Shown here piece by piece: positions 1-6,310 of a stretch of 8,474 nt of DNA (position 1 is the stretch's first letter; every line of letters starts with the position of its first letter). Under the pieces are notes generated by a model that saw nothing but the letters and a program-made list of their open reading frames with translations, made no database searches and was not told the DNA's origin. Where the stretch lies: positions 1 to 8,474 of the forward strand of contig JAHRWI010000244.1 in the NCBI GenBank assembly GCA_019090225.1, in the 5' to 3' direction. The DNA comes from Porticoccaceae bacterium. GTDB taxonomy: Bacteria > Pseudomonadota > Gammaproteobacteria > Pseudomonadales > Porticoccaceae. Position numbers and translations under genes: made by a program.

Positions 1-728
1 ATCTGGTGAGTTCGCCCTGTCTCAAGTTTAGCTTCGATAAGGGTGGCTTCTTTAAACTGTCGAATCACCTTAAAGCGGGTCAGGGCGTGCTTACCTTCTT
101 TATGTGCCCGCACCACTCGCTCACCCGAACTCAGGGTATTTTTTCGAAGCGGCGCGTTAACTTCATGCAAGTCTTTGGGCCACTGCCCTCTTACCAGTGC
201 AAAGTAACGCTTGTCGATGGTCCGTTCCCGCATCTGATCCTGTAAGACCCTCAGGCTCGCTCGATTGCGCGCCACCAACAGACATCCGGACGTGTCACGA
301 TCAAGCCGGTGCACCAACTCAAGACGCTGCTCATCCGGGCGCATGGCCCTCAATGCCTCAATAACCCCAAGATTGATACCGCTGCCACCATGCACCGCTA
401 TACCCGATGGTTTATTGATCACCAGGCAGGTTTTGTCCTCAAATAGCACACTATCCGCCAGTAATTCCCGCAGACTTCGCCCAGGGAGGCTTTGTGTCCG
501 CTCGGCAACTCTGATCGGCGGCACCCGCACCACGTCACTTTCCTGCAAGCGATATTCCGGTTTGATGCGGCCCTTATTGACCCTAACCTCGCCTTTGCGG
601 AGCAAACGGTAAATTCGCGACCTCGGCACACCCTTCAACAGCGTCATCAAAAAGTTATCGATCCGCTGTCCGGATTGATCTTCGCTTATGCTGAGTAGCT
701 GAACCTGTTTCGTTGCTTGCTTAAGCAC
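1..728 (-). CDS. rluC: RluC, 23S rRNA pseudouridine synthase (partial, C-terminus beyond left edge)
   Basis: This enzyme isomerises uridine to pseudouridine at three 23S rRNA sites (955, 2504 and 2580 in E. coli) in the cytoplasm. Read from the right, it starts at GTG 726-728. An in-frame TAA lies two codons upstream, so no earlier start exists; a weak GGGAT sits about 10 nt before it. Residues ~20-75 form an S4 RNA-binding domain (GQRIDNFLMTLLKGVP, then RLLRKGEVRVNKGRIKPEYR). The PseudoU_synth_2 domain follows with NKPSGIAVHGGSG and the signature HRLDRDTSG. The catalytic Asp is residue 143 (codon 300-302), matching Asp144 of E. coli. The last visible residues are ETGRTHQ, a conserved block of the fold. 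About 242 of an expected ~320 residues are present. It is divergent from rne, the usual gammaproteobacterial arrangement. Family and symbol are secure from motifs and order. Confidence 0.95.
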   Translation of the reverse strand, partial: MLKQATKQVQLLSISEDQSGQRIDNFLMTLLKGVPRSRIYRLLRKGEVRVNKGRIKPEYRLQESDVVRVPPIRVAERTQSLPGRSLRELLADSVLFEDKTCLVINKPSGIAVHGGSGINLGVIEALRAMRPDEQRLELVHRLDRDTSGCLLVARNRASLRVLQDQMRERTIDKRYFALVRGQWPKDLHEVNAPLRKNTLSSGERVVRAHKEGKHALTRFKVIRQFKEATLIEAKLETGRTHQ

Positions 729-794
729 TAATTATCTATCCCGGTAGTCGACAGTTGACCATTCTAACAATCCACGGAATATTTATTCTGCTGA

Positions 795-823
795 TTGAAT
801 GACTTAATGAATTTTGCTATATT
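795..823 (+). promoter_or_regulatory. Candidate sigma70 promoter, probably for rne
   Basis: TTGAAT (795-800) and TATATT (818-823) are separated by exactly 17 bp, matching the -35 and -10 consensus at 4/6 and 5/6 positions. The predicted start would be near 830, giving an rne leader of about 830 nt. A weaker pair with the same 17 bp spacing lies just upstream (TTGACC 755-760, AATATT 778-783). The assignment to rne rests on orientation only. Confidence 0.45.
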
Positions 824-1266
824 CCGCCGGTCGCCAAAGTGGTCGACAACCGGTGTCAGTGGCAACTCATCTATTGTAACGAAATAGTTAACTATCTACT
901 GACGAAAATCGCTAAATTTCATGCACCTTCCCCGCTAAATATCCACTGGGGAGCCGCCAAATATCTACAGCGGTAAAGCGCATAAAATACAAACAAGGCG
1001 ATACAAACAATTCAAGTGTTTGCTGCCAACAGAACTAAGCAGCAGCACCTTTTAGCCACCGCGTCAGAGGATGCGATAGCTACAGAAGCTGGAAATTCAG
1101 AACAGGTAAAGAAGACATAGCGTTAGCAAAGACAGTTAAAAAGCGTGCTAGTGAAAGATAGTTATGATATACCGAGCTTATATATACGAGCCTTGCATAC
1201 GAATTTAGTGTATTAATTCAGTGACCAGGCAGTAATAGGTAGGACTGTAGTAGGTAGATTGATAAT

Positions 1267-1283
1267 TGGTAAACAAGTTACCA
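1267..1283. repeat. Perfect 6-bp inverted repeat in the rne leader
   Basis: TGGTAA (1267-1272), five-base spacer ACAAG, TTACCA (1278-1283). It could form a small RNA hairpin in the leader or be an operator half-site pair. No T-run follows, so it is not an intrinsic terminator. Confidence 0.35.
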
Positions 1284-1657
1284 GATGGCAGGCAACCTTC
1301 ATCGCAAGTGAACTAGCCCGTAGTAGACCATGGTGTAAATGTACCATCACAACAAACGGCTTTTTAATCTGGGTTTAACCTCGGTTTAAGATAGAACCCC
1401 GCTAATAGCAATCATTCGTTCAAGGTCATTGGCAATATTGAGGAAGTAAGCTTTAACTCAATAAAACATAAAGGAAAATAGAGCAGCAAAGCAACGAACC
1501 CAGGCAAATAAAACGCTACTAATATAGCTGTATTTGCCCGATTACTGCCCGGCTTCTCGATGATTGATCCTTCCGACCCTTGAATTCCGCCTGTTTCTCG
1601 CCCGGCATTCTGTAGTGTTATCGCGACTTTTGATCGATACATAACTACAGGATTCAC

Positions 1658-4600
1658 ATGAAAAGAATGCTAATTAATGCCACCCAGCCCGAAGAGCTAA
1701 GGGTGGCTCTTGTCGATGGTCAGAAACTCTATGATCTCGATATCGAAAACCGTACCAGAGAACAAAAGAAAGCCAATATTTACAAGGGCAAAATCACCCG
1801 CGTAGAACCCAGCCTCGAAGCCGCCTTTGTCGATTACGGTGCTGAGCGTCACGGTTTTTTGCCTCTCAAAGAAATCTCCCGGGAATATTTCGGCAAAAAA
1901 CCTTCCGAAGGTGAAGGTCGCCTGAAAATCAAAGACCTGGTTCGCGAAGGCCAGGAAGTCATTGTCCAGGTAGAAAAAGAAGAACGCAGCAACAAAGGTG
2001 CCGCGCTAACCACCTTTATCAGCCTGGCTGGCCGCTATATGGTCCTGATGCCCAACAACCCTCGTGCTGGCGGCATTTCCAGACGTATCGAAGGTGACGA
2101 GCGCAGCGAATTACGAGACGCGATGCGCTCACTGAACATCGCCGATGGCAGCGGCGTCATTGTCCGCACGGCCGGTATCGGTCGCTCCACCGAAGAACTG
2201 CAATGGGATCTCGACGACCTGAGGCAACTTTGGCAGACCATCGAATCTGAAGCCAAACAAGCCAAAGCGCCGCACTTCCTGTTTCAGGAAAGCAACGTCA
2301 TTATTCGGGCTATTCGCGATTACTTACGTCCCGATATCGGCGAAGTCATTGTCGATGGCAAAAACGTCTATGAACTGGCCTCGGCCTTTATTCAGCAGGT
2401 AATGCCCAGCTATCACAGCCGAGTACGCCTTTACGAAGACCCTATTCCTCTGTTCAATCGCTATCAAATCGAAAACCAGATTGAAACCGCCTTCCAGAGA
2501 GAGGTGAAACTCCCGGCTGGTGGCTCCATTGTTATTGATATTACCGAAGCCCTGGTGTCTATCGACATCAACTCATCCCGCGCTACCAAGGGCAGCGATA
2601 TTGAAGAAACAGCTTTTAAAACCAACCTTGAGGCTGCTGATGAAATAGCTCGGCAACTACGTTTACGCGATGTAGGCGGACTTATCGTTATCGATTTTAT
2701 CGATATGTTGGCCAATAAAAATCAGCGCGCCGTCGAAGAAAGAATGCGCAAAGCCCTCGAAGTCGACCGGGCTCGGGTACAGGTCGGTCGTATCTCCCGC
2801 TTTGGCCTGCTCGAAATGTCTCGCCAACGACTGAGGCCCTCGCTGGAAGAAATGACCTCAAAAATGTGCCCTCGCTGTAGCGGACAAGGCACCATCCGTG
2901 GCACCCGCTCACTCGCCCTGGCGATACTCAGACTCGTCGAAGAAGAGGCACAAAAAGAAAGCAGCGCCCAGATTCGGGTCACCACACCCGTTCCCGTGGC
3001 GACCTTTCTGCTGAACGAAAAACGCAACGAAATCACCGAAATTGAACAGCGCAATAAAACTAAAATAGTGGTTTTGCCTAACCCAGAAATGGAAACACCT
3101 CACTATGACGTTCAGCGTATCCGAGCTCAGGATGAAGCGCCTAGTGAATACAGCTACAAGCTAACTGAAACCACGTCTATCGAAGATAAGCTCGAACTGA
3201 TCCAGCCCAAACCGGTTCCCCCCGCACCCGTCCCTGCGGTCCAGAACTTACCTCCGAAGGCTCCAGCACCCACCCCTAAACCGGCCGCCGAGCCCGTAGA
3301 AAAAAGCAAAGCTGAAACCGCCACAAAACCGAACAGTAAACCAGGCTTCATGACCCGCATCTCTCGCGCCTTGTTTGGTGGCAGCTCAGCACCGGCACCG
3401 GCACCGGCTGAGAAACCAGACCCCACAAATAAGACAGAATCTGACAAAGCATCAGGCGAGCAAAAGCGACCCGCCAGACCGCAATCTCGTCAGCGAAACA
3501 ATGATCGAAATAAATCTCAGCAACGCCGCCCACGACCAGATAACAGATCTAATCAGAATCGCGACGCGAATAAAGCGGCTGACGGAAGAAGTAACACCCG
3601 CACCGAACAAAAAAGCGGTAACGTGCCTAATAAAAATGAACAGCAAAACGTGGGGCAGGCTCAAGGTCAGCAATCTTCGCAAGCCCAGACGCCCAAGCCA
3701 AAACCCGAACAACTGAAAAAACGTTCCAACGGACACAAACCAGCACCGAAAAGACAACGAAACCGAAAACCGGTACCCGAGGACGCAATACTTGCAGTCG
3801 TACCCAAGGCCGATGCGTCTCCAGATGCTCAGGCCAAACCCGCTGTAGCATCAACGCCAGTTGTGGCCGAAACGGCCATTGCTACTAAATCTGTAGCTCG
3901 TCCATTAGACGACAAGCAGACAGAAGCGACGAGCGAATCAGCTGAAGAGACTAGAACTTCAAATACGCCGACCACTCCGCTTGCCGCTGACGTCAGCTCT
4001 CCTATTGCCTCGGGAAAAGATAAAGATGCCATTGATACGACTCCAAGCCCAGAAACACCGGCTAGTGCTGTTGATAATAGTGCATCTCAGCAAGATGAAA
4101 CCCTGGCTGAGGCTAAAAGCGCTAATGATACTCCTGCCGACATTGCAGTCGCTCCAGTTTCGAACCCTGAAACTGTCCCTACCGAAGACAATGCAAGGGC
4201 TTCCCTAACTGATGCACCCGCGGCAAATGATCAAACTGGAACCAATTCTGGAGCAGTCGCGACAAACCGCGCTGAGCCAGAACTTATCACTGCTCGACCA
4301 GCAGAAACAGAGCCAGGAGCTGCTAATCAGGCAGGCTCTGAAACGGCATCAAAAGATGAGCTAACCCAGCCCATAATTGCCGCGGCATCTGAAACCGAGT
4401 CAGCCAATCAGCCTATGGCCCGCCAACAAACAGAGGCCGCCCAGCCCGCCAATGACCACACCAGCTTGGATCTCGCGCCTGTCAGCAATGATGAACCAGG
4501 CCCAAACGGCGAAGCCACTGAGGAGGTAAACACCGGTGACAATGCCATAACAGTAGAATCCAGTATTGAAGATGAGGCAACTATTGAATCCTCTGAGCCT

Positions 4601-4816
4601 GTCAGAGCACCCAATGACCCTCGCTACAAAGCTAAACCGGCAGCAGAAGTAAACATTGAATCTCGTCAGACCGACCTTGGGCTCTCTCAGCCATTGAATA
4701 CCTCAGCACCTGCACCAGTGATACATTCCAGCTCCAGTATCAAAAGGCCTAGCAATGACCCACGCCAGAGCAGGATAAGCGAAGCAGAGCCACTGATGGA
4801 AGCTAAAGACGAGTAA
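1658..4816 (+). CDS. rne: Ribonuclease E, degradosome endonuclease and scaffold
   Basis: Essential 5'-end-sensing endoribonuclease for mRNA decay and rRNA/tRNA processing, 1052 aa, close to the E. coli length. The start ATG has AGGA seven bases upstream and begins MKRMLINATQPEELRVALVD as in the family. Domains seen: S1 (~36-120), 5' sensor with VRTAG at 169-173, and a DNase I-like catalytic region with both metal-binding aspartates, D303 (SIDINSS) and D346 (VIDFIDM). The Zn-link CPRC is at C404/C407, the E. coli numbers. From ~520 the tail is disordered. A short amphipathic stretch PGFMTRISRALFGG (562-575) matches the membrane-targeting helix. Arg-rich RNA-binding blocks lie at ~603-636 and ~687-704, followed by an Ala/Thr/Glu-rich acidic linker (~706-980). 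NDPR occurs at 986-989 and 1033-1036. It ends with tandem TAA TAA. No clear terminator precedes the tRNA promoter 27 bp downstream. Confidence 0.98.
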   Translation: MKRMLINATQPEELRVALVDGQKLYDLDIENRTREQKKANIYKGKITRVEPSLEAAFVDYGAERHGFLPLKEISREYFGKKPSEGEGRLKIKDLVREGQEVIVQVEKEERSNKGAALTTFISLAGRYMVLMPNNPRAGGISRRIEGDERSELRDAMRSLNIADGSGVIVRTAGIGRSTEELQWDLDDLRQLWQTIESEAKQAKAPHFLFQESNVIIRAIRDYLRPDIGEVIVDGKNVYELASAFIQQVMPSYHSRVRLYEDPIPLFNRYQIENQIETAFQREVKLPAGGSIVIDITEALVSIDINSSRATKGSDIEETAFKTNLEAADEIARQLRLRDVGGLIVIDFIDMLANKNQRAVEERMRKALEVDRARVQVGRISRFGLLEMSRQRLRPSLEEMTSKMCPRCSGQGTIRGTRSLALAILRLVEEEAQKESSAQIRVTTPVPVATFLLNEKRNEITEIEQRNKTKIVVLPNPEMETPHYDVQRIRAQDEAPSEYSYKLTETTSIEDKLELIQPKPVPPAPVPAVQNLPPKAPAPTPKPAAEPVEKSKAETATKPNSKPGFMTRISRALFGGSSAPAPAPAEKPDPTNKTESDKASGEQKRPARPQSRQRNNDRNKSQQRRPRPDNRSNQNRDANKAADGRSNTRTEQKSGNVPNKNEQQNVGQAQGQQSSQAQTPKPKPEQLKKRSNGHKPAPKRQRNRKPVPEDAILAVVPKADASPDAQAKPAVASTPVVAETAIATKSVARPLDDKQTEATSESAEETRTSNTPTTPLAADVSSPIASGKDKDAIDTTPSPETPASAVDNSASQQDETLAEAKSANDTPADIAVAPVSNPETVPTEDNARASLTDAPAANDQTGTNSGAVATNRAEPELITARPAETEPGAANQAGSETASKDELTQPIIAAASETESANQPMARQQTEAAQPANDHTSLDLAPVSNDEPGPNGEATEEVNTGDNAITVESSIEDEATIESSEPVRAPNDPRYKAKPAAEVNIESRQTDLGLSQPLNTSAPAPVIHSSSSIKRPSNDPRQSRISEAEPLMEAKDE

Positions 4817-4843
4817 TAAACTGAAAAATTACGCCGGAAGCCC

Positions 4844-4871
4844 TTGTCTGGCGTCAATGTGGCGGTATAAT
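4844..4871 (+). promoter_or_regulatory. Promoter of tRNA-Ser
   Basis: TTGTCT (4844-4849), a 16 bp spacer and a perfect TATAAT (4866-4871) lie directly upstream of the tRNA. The bases after the -10 box (TCCGCC) are GC-rich, as in stringently controlled stable-RNA promoters. The transcript should start near 4878, leaving only a few leader bases for RNase P to remove. GGCGG (4861-4865) and CCGCC (4873-4877) form an inverted repeat exactly framing the -10 box. Confidence 0.75.
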
Positions 4872-4883
4872 TCCGCCTCCTTC

Positions 4884-4971
4884 GGAGGGGTGGCAGAGTG
4901 GTCGAATGCACTGGTCTTGAAAACCAGCGTGCCGAAGGGCACCCAGGGTTCGAATCCCTGCCCCTCCGCCA
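4884..4971 (+). tRNA. tRNA-Ser, anticodon UGA, with encoded CCA
   Basis: A full class II tRNA can be folded. The acceptor stem is GGAGGGG (4884-4890) with CCCCTCC (4961-4967), discriminator G 4968 and CCA 4969-4971. The anticodon stem is CTGGT/ACCAG (4911-4915, 4923-4927) with loop CTTGAAA, giving anticodon TGA at 4918-4920, which reads UCA and related serine codons. The long variable arm TGCC-GAAG-GGCA is diagnostic of the serine class. The T arm is CAGGG-TTCGAAT-CCCTG (4944-4960). It lies just downstream of rne on the same strand with its own promoter. tRNA genes are common island boundaries, and mobile-element debris begins right after it. Confidence 0.97.
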
Positions 4972-5007
4972 TTTATCGATGTTTTACGGCATATCTAGTA
5001 TCTAGAC

Positions 5008-5175
5008 TTATAAAACCTGCCATTTACCAGCCATACAATTGCGAGTAATGGGAATGTAAGCGACCGGTTTCTTTTTAACCTCGATCAGGTTAGCTGCACA
5101 TTTAGCTGAGGTATCTGCTACAAAGTGTTCGATCAACCTTCGCTGTTTGGCGGCGCTTAATCTGCTCCTCCTCAT
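5008..5175 (-). pseudogene. IS1595-family transposase, N-terminal remnant
   Basis: From ATG 5173-5175 the minus strand reads MRRSRLSAAKQRRLIEHFVA, then DTSAKCAANLIEVKKKPVAY. This is the N-terminal helical/zinc-ribbon region of IS1595-type (IS1016-like) transposases as I remember them, where relatives have SRLS..KQ..LIE.FVAG.TAR.AA.L. After PVAY the expected YFHRLR motif is disrupted; CAT TCC CAT in the next frame suggests a frameshift. The frame ends after only ~56 residues, against about 200-300 for a full transposase. The catalytic DDE-type core is absent, so it cannot be active. A longer in-frame start exists at 5199. Family call is by pattern memory, moderately sure. Confidence 0.6.
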
Positions 5176-5202
5176 CCCGTCCGTGATAGTACATACCAAG
5201 AA

Positions 5203-5220
5203 TTATCTGGGACAGCCCTA
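5203..5220 (-). repeat. Outer terminal inverted repeat of the IS1595-type remnant
   Basis: Read on the minus strand, TAGGGCTGTCCCAGATAA lies about 28 bases upstream of the transposase start at 5175. IS1016-like elements, as I recall them, begin with GGCTGTCC and AGATAA, so this looks like the element's outer end. No partner end is visible on the tRNA side, consistent with the rest of the element being deleted. Confidence 0.5.
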
Positions 5221-5275
5221 AAATGTATTAACAGAAAACTGAAGGGTTAGCGGTTACTGCTTGACTCAAACAAAA

Positions 5276-5303
5276 GAGTCTCCGGACCTCCGGGGGCGGT
5301 TCA
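5276..5303. mobile_element. Possible solitary IS3-type element end
   Basis: The segment from GAGTCTCCGG to GGGGCGGTTCA, read on the minus strand, begins TGAACCGCC and ends CCGGAGACTC. This resembles the terminal repeats of many IS3-family elements, which start with TG. No IS3 transposase reading frame is visible next to it. It could be a leftover end or a coincidence; it also contains a small CCGG/CCGG inverted repeat. Confidence 0.3.
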
Positions 5304-5535
5304 ATATCAGGTCAAAGATTTCCTGCTATGATCGCGCGCTTGATTACAGCCACGCTAATAGTTACTCATATGGATATCAAATAGCCCGGTTACGGGCCGC
5401 TATTTCCCCCCAGTACAGGGAAGAATGCTGCCTGATATACCCCCCCCCTCCTGTCCGGCGTTATTGGCCCCCGCTTTATCATTTTAGATACAATTTCGGT
5501 CTGCAGTAAGTGACTCGAACACAAGGAAATGAAAC

Positions 5536-6209
5536 TTGATAAATCTAGATGGAGCTAGGATAACCATAATCGGTTTGGGTTATGTCGAGCTGGATAACTT
5601 CGCCACGAGTTATCAACACAACCTGGAAAACGTGCAAACCTGTGTTACAGCGCGGCAATGGCGGGGTATTTCCTTTATCGAGAGTGGCATCTGCAATCTC
5701 GAAAACTGCCAGCGCGCCATCATCACCAACAAAGCTAATATCGATGGCTTCGTCAACATGCTGGTCGCCTCCCGAGATCCGAACGTAAAAAGTTTTACCT
5801 CCGCGGCGTCCAGCTCAACCTATGGTGGTCACCCAGGCCTACGTAAAGTAAAAGATCAAATCGGGAAATCGCTGTCCCCTTACGCCCCAACCAAATACAT
5901 CAACGAACTCAATGCCAAGATCTCTGCACGCAGCTATAGCATTGACTTCATAGCTCTGCGCTACTTCAACGCATTCGGCAAAAGGCAACACTCGGATGGA
6001 GCCCACGCCGCAGTTATACCCAAGTGGCTAAATCCAATACCTAAAGATGAAACGATACAGATCAGTGGTGACGACGAAACAAACCGTGAGCTTAGGGTGG
6101 GGAGTATATTGCTCTCACAGGCGAGTATAGGAAAGGCGAAAACTTATGCGGTTACCAGCCTGCGGTAAGAGTGGAGCAAGGGTGGGATGGTATTATACCG
6201 TGGCACTAG
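5536..6209 (+). pseudogene. Fused remnant: UDP-sugar dehydrogenase start + UDP-GlcNAc 4-epimerase (TviB/WbpO - TviC/WbpP types)
   Basis: The open frame 5536-6168 (TTG start, AAGGAA nine bases upstream) encodes 210 aa. Residues 1-19 (INLDGARITIIGLGYVEL) are the start of a nucleotide-sugar 6-dehydrogenase with its Rossmann motif. From residue 19 it becomes an epimerase of the WbpP/TviC type: LDNFATSYQHNL, NIDGFVNML, SFTSAASSSTYG (catalytic Ser region 92-94), SPYAPTKY (YxxxK at 116/120), LRYFNAFGKRQ, AAVIPKW. Missing relative to P. aeruginosa WbpP (~341 aa): the whole N-terminal NAD-binding GxxGxxG region, ~23 residues around HQAALGSVPRS after residue 61, and ~60 residues after NRE (184). The epimerase C-terminus (LCGYQPAVRVEQGWDGIIPW) continues in another frame to TAG 6207-6209, so a one-base loss lies near 6142-6146. 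Without cofactor-binding parts it is surely inactive as an epimerase. The comparison is from memory of the family. Confidence 0.8.
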
Positions 6210-6310
6210 ACTAGTGTTTAAGACCGAAATTTGAATTACTAATGCTCTAGTTACAGGTTTTGATTATTGCCCTATTCTAGATATAAATGACTAAAGGTTG
6301 TAAAGCGAAT

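Larger units (their letters stand above)
729..1657. other. rluC-rne intergenic region, probable long rne leader
   Basis: This 929 bp stretch separates the two divergent genes and contains no ORF I would call. I see stop codons in all plus frames at short intervals. The minus-strand 81-codon ORF at 1412-1657 abuts the rne start and has no recognisable family. Visible elements are the promoter at 795-823, a second promoter-like pair at 755-783 (TTGACC, 17 bp, AATATT), a perfect inverted repeat TGGTAA/TTACCA at 1267-1283, and near-direct repeats of AGTAGGTAG around 1231-1257. E. coli rne has a structured leader of about 360 nt through which RNase E controls its own mRNA. A similar role here is expected but not shown; I could not match the E. 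coli leader hairpins by eye. Confidence 0.5.
4972..5535. other. Mobile-element debris between tRNA-Ser and the polysaccharide cluster
   Basis: Apart from the IS1595 remnant and the possible IS3 end, this 564 bp stretch has no gene I can support. An 82-codon plus-strand ORF at 5261-5509 runs through the candidate IS end and poly-C tracts and resembles no family. A bulged hairpin lies at 5380-5404: AATAG/CTATT outside, CCCG-GTTA-CGGG inside. It is followed by C6 (5406-5411) rather than T, so it is not a standard terminator. C9 occurs at 5440-5448. I find no convincing promoter for the downstream cluster; TACAAT near 5490 lacks a good -35 partner. Confidence 0.45.

Noticed and set aside
265..612. 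115-codon plus-strand ORF over rluC
   Set aside because: Shadow of the clearly homologous RluC frame on the other strand.
1080..1160. About 40 open codons in the rne leader as a decayed gene
   Set aside because: Flanking stops, no start with a ribosome site and no family resemblance.
1231..1257. Near-direct repeats AGTAATAGGTAG / AGTAGGTAG as a CRISPR-like or iteron array
   Set aside because: Only two imperfect short copies with no regular spacing; nothing supports an array or origin.
1412..1657. 81-codon minus-strand ORF abutting the rne start, with one hydrophobic stretch
   Set aside because: It lies antisense in the presumed rne leader, has no recognisable family, and its start overlaps the rne ribosome-site region; likely chance.
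3375..3716. 113-codon ORF within rne in another frame
   Set aside because: Lies in the repetitive Pro/Ala/Arg-rich part of rne; low-complexity coding DNA often leaves alternative frames open.
4831..4854. ACGCC/GGCGT inverted repeat after rne as a terminator
   Set aside because: A five-pair stem with a 14-base loop and no T-run, overlapping the tRNA -35 box; not a convincing terminator.
5380..5411. Hairpin AATAG...CTATT with inner CCCG/CGGG as an intrinsic terminator
   Set aside because: It has a three-base bulge and is followed by C6 rather than a T-run.
5261..5509. 82-codon plus-strand ORF in the junction zone
   Set aside because: It uses a TTG start, crosses the candidate IS end and both poly-C tracts, and its composition resembles no protein family.
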